Assembly (NCBI RefSeq): GCF_014396975.1
Contig: NZ_CP060719.1
Span: 559,501 to 623,500 of the forward strand
Direction: 5' to 3'
Origin: Thermomonas carbonis
GTDB taxonomy: Bacteria; Pseudomonadota; Gammaproteobacteria; Xanthomonadales; Xanthomonadaceae
Length of the DNA stretch: 64,000 nucleotides
Part shown: positions 55,362 to 64,000 of the stretch, one piece after another
Layout of the letters: each line of letters starts with the position of its first letter
How positions within the stretch are numbered: the stretch's first letter is position 1
Position numbers and translations under genes: made by a program
The notes under the pieces: model-generated
The model's database searches: none
Seen by the model: only the letters and a program-made list of their open reading frames with translations
What the model was told of the DNA's origin: nothing

Positions 55362-56201
55362 TCAGTCCAGCGCCCGCACGTACAGCGCCTTGCCGCCGGT
55401 CGCCGCAGTCCCACGCTCTTCCACCTTGAAGTGGCGCGGATGCTGGCGCAGCAGGTCGCTGAGCTTTTTCTGCCCATACAACCGCGGGTCGAAATCGGGC
55501 CGGACCTTGTTGAGGTAACTGCCCATCGTGCCCAAGTGCGCCCAGCCCTCGTCGTCGGAGGCTTCCTCGATGGCCTGGCGGATCAGCTCCAGCGGCAACG
55601 GCAGCGGACCGGCGGGCTTCGGTGCAGGCACCGGCGGCGCTTGTACAACCTCGGGCTTGCCCTGCCCCTGCGCCGTCTTGGCGGCGGCTTTCTTCGCCGT
55701 TTTTTGCGCCGGCTTCGCGGGTGTCGATGCGGCTTCGTCGGCGCGCAACACTTCGGTGTAGACAAACTTGTCGCAGGCCTGCACGAAGGCATCCGGGGTC
55801 TTGCGCTCGCCGAAGCCGTAGACCGTCAGCCCCTCCTCGCGCAGCCGCTGTGCCAGGCGGGTGAAATCGCTGTCGCTGGTGACCAGGCACATGCCGTCGA
55901 AGCGGCCGGTGTACATCAGGTCCATCGCATCGATGATCAGCGAACTGTCGGTGGCGTTCTTGCCCACCGTGTAGGCGAACTGCTGCACCGGGCTGATCGA
56001 ATGCTTGAGCAGCACCTTCTTCCACTGCCCCAGCTGCTGCGAGGTGAAGTCGCCATAGATGCGCTTCACGCTGGCCAGCCCGTACTTGGCCACCTCCGCC
56101 AGCAAGCCCTCGATCACCGAGGCCTGCGCGTTGTCCGCATCGATGAGCACCGCGAGGCGGCGCTGACCATCCTCATGCGATGGCTTGGGGCGGATGGTCA
56201 T
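55362..56201 (-). CDS. NYN-domain ribonuclease-like protein with C-terminal LOTUS/OST-HTH domain
   Basis: 279 aa from ATG 56201. The NYN (PIN-like) domain covers ~15-150: RLAVLIDADNAQASVIEGLL, IYGDFTSQQLGQWKKVL, NATDSSLIIDAMDLMYTGRF and LVTSDSDFTRLAQRLREEGL, with the Asp set of the metal site intact. A Lys/Ala/Pro linker (~158-200) leads to an OST-HTH/LOTUS domain (LELIRQAIEEASDDEGWAHL; RPDFDPRLYGQKKLSDLLRQ). LOTUS domains bind RNA, including G-quadruplexes; NYN domains cut RNA. The role in bacteria is not established, RNA decay being likely. Confidence 0.88.
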   Translation of the reverse strand: MTIRPKPSHEDGQRRLAVLIDADNAQASVIEGLLAEVAKYGLASVKRIYGDFTSQQLGQWKKVLLKHSISPVQQFAYTVGKNATDSSLIIDAMDLMYTGRFDGMCLVTSDSDFTRLAQRLREEGLTVYGFGERKTPDAFVQACDKFVYTEVLRADEAASTPAKPAQKTAKKAAAKTAQGQGKPEVVQAPPVPAPKPAGPLPLPLELIRQAIEEASDDEGWAHLGTMGSYLNKVRPDFDPRLYGQKKLSDLLRQHPRHFKVEERGTAATGGKALYVRALD

Positions 56202-56292
56202 GGCGGGCTCCGAAGGCGTGGTGGCGTCAGGACTGATTGAACCACGGTCGCCCGCGAAGCCCGAGACCCTGATGCACGGCGCCCAGGGGTCG

Positions 56293-56814
56293 CTATCGGT
56301 GCAGTAATGGCGCGGCGAGGGCCTGCAAGGCCAGACGCAGCTGCGCATCGGGCGGCAAGTCAACCGGCAGCATCGTGACGTCTGCTTCGTCGACGGGCGC
56401 TTCCAGCGTGGCGAACTGGCTGTCCAGCAGCGACACCGGCATGTAATGGCCACGGCGCTGGCGCATGCGTTCGGCGATCAGCGGCGCTTCGCCCTGCAGG
56501 AACAGGAAGCGCAATGGCACGCCCGCCGCGCGCAATGCATCGCGATGCTGGCGGCGCAATCCGGAGAAGGCCAGGGTCACGCGCGCGCCGTCGGCCACGC
56601 CGCGTTGCAGCGCGTCGGCGATGCGCGCCACCCACGGCTGGCGCAGCGCGTCGGTCAGGGGCTGGCCGCTGGCCATCAACGCCCGGGCCTCGACGCTGTG
56701 GAAATCGTCGGCGTCGAGGAAGCTTGCGCCCCATGCGTCGGCCAGCGCGCTCGCCAGCGTGGTCTTGCCGCTGCCGGACACGCCCATCACCACGGCGACG
56801 CGCACGTCGCTCAT
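56293..56814 (-). CDS. gntK: Gluconokinase
   Basis: 173 aa from ATG 56814. P-loop [20 protein letters not shown], then [74 protein letters not shown] and [18 protein letters not shown], the order seen in GntK/IdnK. It phosphorylates gluconate to 6-phosphogluconate. One difference: the usual ACSALKRxYRD reads [11 protein letters not shown]. Its ATG overlaps the stop of the GH94 gene (ATGA), which points to gluconate as the product of that phosphorylase. Confidence 0.93.
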   Translation of the reverse strand: MSDVRVAVVMGVSGSGKTTLASALADAWGASFLDADDFHSVEARALMASGQPLTDALRQPWVARIADALQRGVADGARVTLAFSGLRRQHRDALRAAGVPLRFLFLQGEAPLIAERMRQRRGHYMPVSLLDSQFATLEAPVDEADVTMLPVDLPPDAQLRLALQALAAPLLHR

Positions 56815-59225
56815 GCCGGCCCCGCTTCGATCGGCAGCTCCACCCGCACCTGGTATCGACGCCCGGCCTCGACGCCGCTGAAGGCATCGCCTTCCAGCCA
56901 TCGTGCATCGACCGAGACTCGCGTACCGGTGAGGCCGGCGATACGCTCGATCTCCACGTCGAACTCGGCGCCGCGGAACCGCCGCCATGCCCGCGCGCGC
57001 GGCCAATGCGACGGCAGTTGCGGGGCGATGCGCAATACGTCCCCATCGCCGCGCAGGCCGAACAGTTCTTCCACCAGGCAGCGATACAACCACGTCGCGG
57101 TGCCGGTATTGAACAGCTGGCTGGAGCGGCCGGCGGTGCGCGGGTGCAGCCGCCACGCGCCGCGATAGTAGTTGGGGACGAACACCGGCAACTGTCCGCG
57201 CTGCAGGCAATCCTCGATGTCGGGGCCGGGGAGCATCGCGCGCAGCACGCACCAGGCGCGATCCGCTTCGCCCACCTTGTAGAGGCTGTGCAGGTAGAAG
57301 GCCGCGGCGTGGTTGTAGACAGCGCCGTTCTCGGCCGATCCGGGGAATTTCTGGGCCAGCCGGCCGATGTCTTCGCGCATGCCCGTGTACGGCGGGTCGA
57401 GCATGGCCACGCCGTGCGGCGACACCAGCCGTGCGTCGATCGCCGCCAACAGCCGGGCGCGCCGCGGCGGGTCTGCCGCGCCGCTGAGCATGGCCCAGCT
57501 TTGCGGGTTGAGGTAGATGCTGCCTTCGGCGTCGGCGCGCACGCCGAACACCACGCCGTCGTCGGTGATGCCGCGGCCGTACCAGTCGCCGTCCCACAGG
57601 TGCGCGTTGACCGCGCTGTTGAGCGCGTCGGCGCCGGCCTCGAAGCGCATGGCCTGTGCGGCACGCCCGCGGCGCGTGCAGACCGCGGCCCACAGGCGCA
57701 GTGCATGCGCGCTGGCCAGCGACAGCCAGCCCGACACACCGCGGCCCTTCCAGCCAACCATGTTCATCGGATCGCACCAGTCGCCCTGGGCGATGTAACT
57801 CAGCCCGCGTGCGTCGCGCGCCTGCAGCAGCCAGTCCATCGCTGCGTCGATCCGTTCCGCGACGCTGCCCGCGCTGCCCTCGCGGTCCGTCACCAACACA
57901 TCGAGGAGGGCGTCGTCGCCGGTTTCGTCCAGATAGGCCTGCAGGCACACCGGCAGCCAGACGCAATGGTCGGCGTGCGGCACCTGGTTGATGTATTTCA
58001 GCTCCGCGCCTTCGACCAGCAGGATACCGTCGGGCATCGCACCGCTGGGCTCCTGCTGCGACAACGCATGCAGGAACGCGGCGCGCGCGGTGTGCGGCCG
58101 CAGGTAGGCCATGCCCATGTGGTCCTGCAGGTAATTGCGGGTCTGCGGATCGGTACTCAGGCGGTTGCTGTCGCCGTGGTAGTACACCTGTCGCGGCAGC
58201 CAGTGGTTGGCGAAATCGTCCAGCCACGGATCGGGCGTTTCGATGCGCAGGCAGCCGCGACCCTCGTCCAGGTAACCCGCACACGCGTCCCCTGCCGCGG
58301 AAAATCCTTCCGCTGAAAGATGCCGCGCACGCAGTGTCGCAATCTCGCTATCGTCGCGGGCCGGGCCGAAAACGAAGCGGTAGGTTTCCTCGTCTTCCGC
58401 TGCCAAGGCGAGCCGATACTGCAGCACCGCGGTCGGTGTCTCGTACAGCGCATCACCGCCCGCGAGCCGCTCGCGCGCAACGATGGCGGCCGGCGCGTGC
58501 AATCCGCTCTCGCCTTCGAACCCGGCCTGGTTCGCTTCCCAGGCATCGGGCTGACGCTCGTGCAGCAGTACGGTCCGGTCCTTGAAGTCGCGCTGGCGGA
58601 AATGGTCGGCCACCTTCTGGTACGGGGTGACGCTGTCGCAGACGATCCCGCCCAGGTCCGCGCGATAGCCACCGGACTGGTTCATCCATGACATGTAGCC
58701 GACCGGGAAGTACGGGTACAGGCTGATCCGGCGCGCACGACCGGAGCGGTTGCGCACGCGCACGCTCCAGAGTTCGGCCACGTCCTCCAGCGGCAAGCGC
58801 ACCGACATCTCCAGCTCGATACCGTCGCACTGCACCGTCCACGACACGTCGCCCAAGCCGACCGAAAACGCGAACACATCCGGCATGCGATTCACCGGCG
58901 CGTGCGGTGCGGAAAACAGCAGGCCGCTGTCTTCATCCTTGACGTAGCAGAAGCGGCCGGGGTGGTGCGCGTAGTACGGCTGCTCCGGCTGCATGAAGCT
59001 CTTGGCTTCCAATGTCGGGGCATGCGCGTACCTGGCCGGCTCGGGCTGCATGAACTGCGCGGTGGCGTAGCCGCGGCAGTTCAGCTGCAGCAGCATCCGC
59101 CGGTTCCAAAGGAAGGTGGAGGCCTGCGGCATCGCCGTGGGACTGGCCAGCACGAAACGTCGCCCCTGTTCCTGGAAGCCGTATGCAAAGCCATCGGGAA
59201 AAGCCGCATCGAACCCGCGACTCAT
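56811..59225 (-). CDS. GH94 phosphorylase, probably cellobionic acid phosphorylase
   Basis: 804 aa, the length of xanthomonad cellobionic acid phosphorylase. N-terminal beta-sandwich ([22 protein letters not shown] as [20 protein letters not shown]), then an (alpha/alpha)6 barrel with [20 protein letters not shown], the catalytic-acid motif [19 protein letters not shown] near residue 480 (D-W-x-D), and [20 protein letters not shown] plus [11 protein letters not shown] for phosphate and subsite -1. Such enzymes split beta-1,4 bonds with phosphate into alpha-glucose 1-phosphate and an acceptor. A gluconokinase coupled downstream and a sugar transporter coupled upstream favour cellobionic acid (acceptor gluconate) over cellobiose or chitobiose. 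This choice is inference from context. Confidence 0.85.
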   Translation of the reverse strand: MSRGFDAAFPDGFAYGFQEQGRRFVLASPTAMPQASTFLWNRRMLLQLNCRGYATAQFMQPEPARYAHAPTLEAKSFMQPEQPYYAHHPGRFCYVKDEDSGLLFSAPHAPVNRMPDVFAFSVGLGDVSWTVQCDGIELEMSVRLPLEDVAELWSVRVRNRSGRARRISLYPYFPVGYMSWMNQSGGYRADLGGIVCDSVTPYQKVADHFRQRDFKDRTVLLHERQPDAWEANQAGFEGESGLHAPAAIVARERLAGGDALYETPTAVLQYRLALAAEDEETYRFVFGPARDDSEIATLRARHLSAEGFSAAGDACAGYLDEGRGCLRIETPDPWLDDFANHWLPRQVYYHGDSNRLSTDPQTRNYLQDHMGMAYLRPHTARAAFLHALSQQEPSGAMPDGILLVEGAELKYINQVPHADHCVWLPVCLQAYLDETGDDALLDVLVTDREGSAGSVAERIDAAMDWLLQARDARGLSYIAQGDWCDPMNMVGWKGRGVSGWLSLASAHALRLWAAVCTRRGRAAQAMRFEAGADALNSAVNAHLWDGDWYGRGITDDGVVFGVRADAEGSIYLNPQSWAMLSGAADPPRRARLLAAIDARLVSPHGVAMLDPPYTGMREDIGRLAQKFPGSAENGAVYNHAAAFYLHSLYKVGEADRAWCVLRAMLPGPDIEDCLQRGQLPVFVPNYYRGAWRLHPRTAGRSSQLFNTGTATWLYRCLVEELFGLRGDGDVLRIAPQLPSHWPRARAWRRFRGAEFDVEIERIAGLTGTRVSVDARWLEGDAFSGVEAGRRYQVRVELPIEAGPA

Positions 59226-60625
59226 GTCGCCTCCGCCCGCCGCGCCATCAGGTCCGCCTGGACCCGCGCCAGCGCCGCGTCATCCAGCGGATAGGCGCGC
59301 ATCACCCAGACCGCCAGCAGCGCCACCACGCCGGGGATCACCGTCAGCAGCAGCACGATGCCCAGGCGCGACGCGTCGGACTGGGCCTGGTTGGCGACAT
59401 ACCCCATCGCCGCCAGCGTCCACGCGATCCCCGCCGCGGCCACCGCGCCGCCCAGCTTCTGCGAGAACGCCGCGGCGGCGAACGTCATCGCGGTCGCGCG
59501 CCGCCCGGTTTTCCATTCGGTGTAGTCGGCGCAGTCGGCATACATGGAGAACGCCAGCGGCGACTTCGGCCCGAGCAGTAATCCGGCCAACGTGTTGAGC
59601 GCGAACATCACCCAGATCTGTTCCTTCGGCACGAAGTACATCGCACAGCTGAGCACGCCGACGCCACCCATCAGCCACATCATCAGCCGGCGCTTGTCCA
59701 CCAGGCGGGCCAGCAGCGGCGTCAGCGCGGCGCCGATGGCCAGCGCCACTGAATAACTGCCGAGGAACAAGCCGGTCAGCTCCGGCCGCTCCACGTAGTA
59801 CTTGAGGTAGTACACCAGCGAGCCGCTGCGCATCACGATCGTCACCATGATCACCAGCGCCAGCACGAACAGCACCATCCAGGGCTTGTTGCCCAGCAGG
59901 TCGAGCAGGTCCTGGCGTACCGCACTGCGCTGCTGCGGCAGCGGCTGGATCCGTTCGCGGGTGCTGGCGAACACGGTCGCGAAGGTGGCGATCGCCACGA
60001 CCCCATACAGCGCCATCGTCAGTTGCCAGCCGAGCTGTTCGTCGCCACGGCCGAGCCAGCGCACCAGGTCGAGGGTCAGCCAGTTGACCAGCGTGGTGCC
60101 GGCGAAGGCGGCGATGAAACGGAAACTGATCAGGGTGGTGCGTTGCCGGCTGTCGGCGGTCATCACGCCCGACAGCGCCGAATACGGCATGGCCAGCACG
60201 GTGTAGGCCAGCATCATCAGGCTGAAGGTGGCGTAGGCCCACAGCAGCCTGCCATCGCCATCCAGATCCGGCACGGTCCAGGTCAGCACGCCGGCAACGG
60301 CGAGCGGCAACGCACCGTACAGAAGATAGGGCCGGAAACGGCCCCAGCGCGTGCGGGTACGATCCGCGATCGCGCCCATCAGCGGATCGGTCACCGCATC
60401 GAACAATCGGGTTACCAGCATCATCGTGCCGACCGCACCAGCGGCCAGCCCCATCACGTCGGTGTAGAAGATCAGCAGGAAGGCCGAGATGTTGGCCCAG
60501 TAGAGGTTGAAGCCGAAGTCGCCGATCCCGTAGCCGATCTTCTCGCGCAGCGGCAGACGCGCGTCGACAACGGTCACGGTCGCGTGCTTGGCGCCGACTT
60601 GCGCGGCGTGCTGGTCTTGGGTCAT
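59222..60625 (-). CDS. GPH-type sugar/cation symporter (MFS)
   Basis: 467 aa from ATG 60625. [20 protein letters not shown], the loop [20 protein letters not shown] then [17 protein letters not shown] (DP..G...[11 protein letters not shown] is the GPH/MelB signature), and twelve hydrophobic segments to [22 protein letters not shown] transporters take up glycosides with Na+ or H+. The stop overlaps the GH94 start (ATGA), so importer, phosphorylase and kinase form one operon. Probable cargo is cellobionic acid or a related aldonic disaccharide. A TTGA/TCAA palindrome lies ~55 bp upstream. Confidence 0.92.
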   Translation of the reverse strand: MTQDQHAAQVGAKHATVTVVDARLPLREKIGYGIGDFGFNLYWANISAFLLIFYTDVMGLAAGAVGTMMLVTRLFDAVTDPLMGAIADRTRTRWGRFRPYLLYGALPLAVAGVLTWTVPDLDGDGRLLWAYATFSLMMLAYTVLAMPYSALSGVMTADSRQRTTLISFRFIAAFAGTTLVNWLTLDLVRWLGRGDEQLGWQLTMALYGVVAIATFATVFASTRERIQPLPQQRSAVRQDLLDLLGNKPWMVLFVLALVIMVTIVMRSGSLVYYLKYYVERPELTGLFLGSYSVALAIGAALTPLLARLVDKRRLMMWLMGGVGVLSCAMYFVPKEQIWVMFALNTLAGLLLGPKSPLAFSMYADCADYTEWKTGRRATAMTFAAAAFSQKLGGAVAAAGIAWTLAAMGYVANQAQSDASRLGIVLLLTVIPGVVALLAVWVMRAYPLDDAALARVQADLMARRAEAT

Positions 60626-60679
60626 GCCTTCGCCCTGGAAAACCGGCATGCCGGCGCACCTCGCGCGCATGCATCGGTT

Positions 60680-60698
60680 GCTTGACAGCGATTCAAGC
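60680..60698. promoter_or_regulatory. Candidate operator before the cellobionate operon
   Basis: GCTTGA-N7-TCAAGC (GCTTGACAGCGATTCAAGC), a perfect 6-bp inverted repeat 55 bp upstream of the transporter ATG. Dimension and position suit a LacI/GntR-type regulator; none is encoded nearby in the window. Confidence 0.45.
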
Positions 60699-60727
60699 TT
60701 GCGGCCATCGCGCCGTGCCGGCAAGCC

Positions 60728-60765
60728 GGCGGGCAGGGTGCCCGAAGGGCGGGAGAGGGGGGCTT
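60728..60765. repeat. Common GGGAGAGG/GCCCGAAGGGC intergenic repeat fragment
   Basis: GGGTGCCCGAAGGGCGGGAG followed by AGGGGGG. This type of sequence (CCCTCTCCCGCCCTTCGGGCACC) is frequent between genes in Xanthomonadaceae genomes. Only part of a unit is present. Confidence 0.4.
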
Positions 60766-60780
60766 TCCCCCACCCGTCAA

Positions 60781-60963
60781 CTACATCTCCGGCGTACTCG
60801 CCTCGATGATCCGCGCCGCCTCATCCGGACGACGCCGACTCTCACGAATCTCCTCCGCCGTTGGCTGTCGATAATTCGGCATCCCAGCCGGACGATCCTT
60901 GATCGTCGTCCCCGTGTAGTGATCGACCCTCCAGGCAGAGAACCTTGCAACGTCTCGTGCGGT
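60781..60963 (-). pseudogene. Unidentified 3' gene remnant
   Basis: Open minus-strand frame of 60 codons without a proper start: ARFSAWRVDHYTGTTIKDRP, AGMPNYRQPTAEEIRESRRR, PDEAARIIEASTPEM-stop. The ordered, charged C-terminus looks like real coding sequence, and composition is less GC-rich than around. The 5' part is missing; the frame is closed by TGA at 60964, 110 bp from the nuclease-helicase gene. I cannot assign it to a family. It may be what is left of a gene cut when the nuclease-helicase was inserted. Confidence 0.35.
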
Positions 60964-61074
60964 TCAAGCGCGCCCGCCCCTTGCCGGCTCATTCCATCCT
61001 GCACGGATCTGCTGCTCTTGCAGGCTGCTTCGACTGCACGTAAACAGATGCTTGGCCACGAGGATGCTTGACGC

Positions 61075-62949
61075 GTGATCGTCTACCAATCGACCCGACA
61101 GCGCTTCCTCGAAGACAACGACCTTCACGCAATCGAAGAACTCATCGCCAACCAATACTTGGCCAAGACGGGCCGCTATGCGCCCGAAGGCGAATATCGC
61201 GCCTGGCGGCAGTCGTTGATGCAAATGGCGGAAGTGCTCGCGGACGACGCGATGCCGACATCGATGGGCGTGGGCGTGGAACTCGGGATACCACAGACCG
61301 CCAAGCGCATCGATTTCGTACTCTCCGGCACGGCTGACGACGGCACCGCAAGGGTCGTCATTATCGAACTGAAGCAGTGGTCGAGTTCGCGCGTCTCGGA
61401 TCACGATGGCCTGATCTACGCGAACCGGGGTGGGCGCGCAGAAATCGAAGGAGCACACCCCTGCTATCAAGCGTGGTCGTACGCGACGTTGCTGGAGGGC
61501 TTCAACGAAGCGGTGCACGGCGAGGGCATCAAGCTCAGCCCCTGCGCATACCTGCACAATTACCATCGCGATGGCGTCATCGACGCGCCTTGCTACACGC
61601 CTTACGTAGAGAAGGCGCCCTTGTTCCTTCGAGGCCCGAGCGAACGGGCCAAGCTTCGGGACTTCATCAAGCGGCACGTCCGCAAGGGCGATCATGCAGC
61701 GGCGCTTTACCGCATCGAGAACGGGCGCATCAGGCCTTCGAAGATGCTGGCGGACAGCCTGGTTGGGATGCTCAAGGGGAACCGTGAATTCGTGTTGATC
61801 GACGACCAGAAGGTCGTCTATGAAACCTGCCTCGCGAAGTCGCGCATCGCAACGCCTGAAAAGAAGCAGGTGGTGATCGTGCGTGGCGGACCAGGCACCG
61901 GAAAATCCGTCGTCGCCATCAACTTGATCGTGGCATTGACGAAGCAGGGCTTGTTGAGCAAATACATCTCGAAGAATGCCGCCCCGCGGGCGGTGTACGC
62001 ACAGAAACTGCGTGGCCACAGAAGGAATGTCGAGATATCGGGAATGTTCGGCGGGTCCGGTGCGTTCTTGGACGCCGAAGCCAATGTCTTCGATGCACTC
62101 GTGGTGGACGAAGCGCACCGCCTGAACGAGAAGAGCGGTTTGTACGGCAATCTCGGCGAGAACCAGATCAAGGAACTGATCGCCTCGGCGAAATGCACGA
62201 TCCTGTTCGCCGATGACGACCAGATGGTGACCTTGGCGGACATCGGCCATTCGACTGACCTCGAAAAGTGGGCAAGCCGCATGGGTGCCGATGTCACCCA
62301 CCTCGAGTTGGCGTCCCAGTTCCGTTGTGCTGGCTCGGATGGCTACCTTGCCTGGCTGGACGATGTCCTTGGGGTCCGCGAGACCGCGAACCCGAGTCTT
62401 GATCCAGGCGGTTACGACTTCCGTGTCGTGGATAGCCCTGCCGAGTTGGACCGCCTCATCCGCGAGCGTAACGAGGACAACAAGTCCCGCCTGGTCGCGG
62501 GTTATTGCTGGGATTGGAAGAGCAAGCGCAATCCGGATGCTTATGACATCGTGCTTTCTGAATCGGGCTTCCGTAGGCAATGGAATCTGGGAAGCGATGG
62601 GAGTCTATGGATCACCGCTCCGAATTCGATCGAACAAGTTGGTTGCATCCATACCTGCCAGGGCCTCGAGCTTGACTATGTCGGCGTGATCATTGGGCCT
62701 GACTTCGCGATCACGAATGGCGCATTGACGACGAATCCGTCTGGCCGCTCGAAAATGGATCGTTCCATCCGCGGCTGGAAGACCCTGATGAAGCGCGATC
62801 CGGTCGGTACCAGCGAACGACTCGACCGCATCATACGCAACACCTATCGCACCCTGATGACGCGAGGAATGAAGGGTTGTTACGTCTATTGCACGGATCC
62901 TGCGGTCGCAGATTTCCTCAGGCAACGGATGAGAACCCTCGATCGATGA
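61075..62949 (+). CDS. PD-(D/E)xK nuclease-SF1 helicase fusion (DUF2075 family), probable defence protein
   Basis: 624 aa from GTG 61075 with AGGA ten bases upstream. N-terminal ~1-230: RIDFVLSGTADDGTARVVII then IELKQW, the D...ExK arrangement of a restriction-type nuclease (Asp ~79, Glu/Lys ~97-99). Then a helicase core: Walker A VIVRGGPGTGKSVVAINLIV (~273), Walker B FDALVVDEAHRLNEK (~342), LFADDDQMVTLADIGHS, HLELASQFRC, and HTCQGLELDYVGVIIGPDFA (motif V). COG3410/DUF2075 proteins are related to Schlafen-type and phage-defence helicases and occur in defence islands. Less GC-rich than the flanks, with a gene remnant beside it: likely acquired. Confidence 0.8.
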   Translation: MIVYQSTRQRFLEDNDLHAIEELIANQYLAKTGRYAPEGEYRAWRQSLMQMAEVLADDAMPTSMGVGVELGIPQTAKRIDFVLSGTADDGTARVVIIELKQWSSSRVSDHDGLIYANRGGRAEIEGAHPCYQAWSYATLLEGFNEAVHGEGIKLSPCAYLHNYHRDGVIDAPCYTPYVEKAPLFLRGPSERAKLRDFIKRHVRKGDHAAALYRIENGRIRPSKMLADSLVGMLKGNREFVLIDDQKVVYETCLAKSRIATPEKKQVVIVRGGPGTGKSVVAINLIVALTKQGLLSKYISKNAAPRAVYAQKLRGHRRNVEISGMFGGSGAFLDAEANVFDALVVDEAHRLNEKSGLYGNLGENQIKELIASAKCTILFADDDQMVTLADIGHSTDLEKWASRMGADVTHLELASQFRCAGSDGYLAWLDDVLGVRETANPSLDPGGYDFRVVDSPAELDRLIRERNEDNKSRLVAGYCWDWKSKRNPDAYDIVLSESGFRRQWNLGSDGSLWITAPNSIEQVGCIHTCQGLELDYVGVIIGPDFAITNGALTTNPSGRSKMDRSIRGWKTLMKRDPVGTSERLDRIIRNTYRTLMTRGMKGCYVYCTDPAVADFLRQRMRTLDR

Positions 62950-62987
62950 GCGGCCTCCGCTAGACTCCGCAAAACCTCGGGGGACGC

Positions 62988-64000
62988 ATGTCCGGCCACA
63001 GCCAGTTCGACCTGCTCAAGCAGCGCCGCTTCCTGCCGTACTTCACGGTGCAGGCGCTGGGCGCGTTCAACGACAACGTGTTCCGGCAGGCGATCATCGG
63101 CCTGCTTGGGGTGATGGCGGCGGCCGGATTGCTGGACGAGACCACGCGCGGCACTTACACGCAGCTGGCGCCGGCGGTGTTCATCCTGCCGTACTTCCTG
63201 TTTTCCTCGATCGCCGGGCAGTTCGCGGAGCGCACCGAGAAATCGAAACTGATCCGCATCACCACCGCGATGGAGATCGCGATCATGTCGCTGGCGGCGG
63301 TGGGCTTCCTGCTGCAGAACATGGTGGTGCTGCTGGTCGCGCTGTTCGCCACCGGCGTGCAGTCCACGCTGTTCGGGCCGGTGAAATATTCCATCTTGCC
63401 CTCGGTGCTGAAGCCGGAGGAACTGACCGGCGGCAATGGCCTGGTGGAGATGGGCACCAGCATCGCGGTGTTGCTGGGCATGCTGTTCGGCGGGCTGATC
63501 TTCACCGTGGCGGGGCCAGAGCACGGGCCGATGGCGGCGGCGATCGCGGTGATCCTGCTGGCGATCGCCGGCAACCTGTTGAGCCGGGCGATCCCAGCAG
63601 TACCCGCGCCGGCACCTGACCTGAAGATCCAGTGGAACCCGATCCCGGAATCCATCGCGATCCTCAAGCTCGCGCGCAAGCAACTGGCGGTGCGCAATTC
63701 GATCCTGGGCGTGAGCTGGTTCTGGTTCACCGGCACCGTGCTGACCGGCAACCTGCCGGTGTATGCGGAGACCCACCTGGGCGGCACGCCGACCTTGTAC
63801 GTATTCGCGCTGGCGGTGTTCTCGATCGGCGTGGGCGTGGGCTCGCTGCTGTGCGAAAAACTCTCCGCGCGCACGGTGGAGATCGGCCTGGTGCCGCTGG
63901 GCGCGATCGGCATGAGCGCCTGCATCGTGCACCTGGCGCTGGCACCGGCGATCGCGGCGAAGGGCCTGGACGTCAGCGGCTTCATCTCGCAGCCCGGCGC
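62988..64000 (+). CDS. MFS transporter, lysophospholipid transporter-like (5' part, cut by the window end)
   Basis: Starts at ATG 62988 with GGGGGAC just before it and is open to the end (337 codons seen). FLPYFTVQALGAFNDNVFRQ is the LplT-type start (AFNDNxF), followed by helices such as FILPYFLFSSIAGQFAER, TGVQSTLFGPVKYSILPSVL and GTSIAVLLGMLFGGLIFTVA. LplT-type MFS proteins flip lysophospholipids inward for re-acylation and in many proteobacteria are fused to, or followed by, acyltransferase and acyl-ACP synthetase domains; whether this one is cannot be seen. Confidence 0.88.
   Translation, partial: MSGHSQFDLLKQRRFLPYFTVQALGAFNDNVFRQAIIGLLGVMAAAGLLDETTRGTYTQLAPAVFILPYFLFSSIAGQFAERTEKSKLIRITTAMEIAIMSLAAVGFLLQNMVVLLVALFATGVQSTLFGPVKYSILPSVLKPEELTGGNGLVEMGTSIAVLLGMLFGGLIFTVAGPEHGPMAAAIAVILLAIAGNLLSRAIPAVPAPAPDLKIQWNPIPESIAILKLARKQLAVRNSILGVSWFWFTGTVLTGNLPVYAETHLGGTPTLYVFALAVFSIGVGVGSLLCEKLSARTVEIGLVPLGAIGMSACIVHLALAPAIAAKGLDVSGFISQPG

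Overview
The window is GC-rich, gene-dense chromosomal DNA from a gammaproteobacterium of the Xanthomonadaceae (Lysobacteraceae), for example a Lysobacter, Luteimonas or Thermomonas relative. The evidence is the conserved block groS-groL / dsbD-tlpA / aroQ-accB-accC / prmA-DUF3426-fis-purH-purD, the divergent tesA / ybbA-ybbP pair, and the product sequences. No tRNA, rRNA, CRISPR array or replication origin was seen. Most genes are recognisable housekeeping genes, interrupted by three accessory patches.

Layout. 1-13 kb: pirin, YceI, a RutE-type nitroreductase, an ELM1-family protein, glnE, a Ycf46-type AAA ATPase, a Tat-type amine oxidase, a GT39-like membrane glycosyltransferase and a phytoene-desaturase-like oxidoreductase. 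13-20.6 kb, minus strand: a FlgO/TPR membrane protein, two tandem TPR-LicD/fukutin-type phosphotransferases, an IspD-type cytidylyltransferase, a degenerate RuBisCO-like protein and an exported protein of unknown function. The four middle genes are packed or overlapping and look like one pathway, probably CDP-activated polyol or alcohol phosphate decoration of a surface glycan. This is the best candidate here for an undescribed system. 20.8-23.6 kb: a di-haem peroxidase lipoprotein tail to tail with a PQQ-propeller lipoprotein.

23.7-31.4 kb is an accessory island. It is bounded by a displaced 143-bp copy of the groL 3' end on one side and by intact groL plus a decayed IS91-family transposase tail on the other. 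It holds the 3' end of an O-antigen-ligase-like gene, a NodU/SxtI-type carbamoyltransferase, SxtJ, an inverted DUF5989 gene and two SGNH proteins sharing a jelly-roll-like module: a polysaccharide-modification cassette. A smaller analogue lies at 39.2-39.9 kb, where an HD-phosphohydrolase gene sits between the accC stop and a 33-bp degenerate copy of the accC 3' end.

31.4-47.4 kb is the housekeeping core. groESL carries a CIRCE operator, DsbD has a duplicated N-terminal domain, and the fatty-acid, shikimate and purine genes follow. 47.4-56.2 kb: Old Yellow Enzyme, tesA / ybbAP, a LigB-type dioxygenase, DUF4199 + membrane LuxR, DUF2200 and an NYN-LOTUS protein. 56.3-60.6 kb is a transporter / GH94 phosphorylase / gluconokinase operon, whose combination points to cellobionic acid use. 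60.6-63 kb carries an unidentified gene remnant and a nuclease-helicase (DUF2075) gene of defence type. The window ends inside an MFS lysophospholipid-transporter-like gene.

Four genes (TPR protein at 18.7 kb, SGNH protein at 26.0 kb, tlpA at 36.5 kb, exported protein at 40.1 kb) are each restored by adding one base to a short G or C run. This pattern suggests homopolymer under-calling in the assembly rather than four independent mutations.
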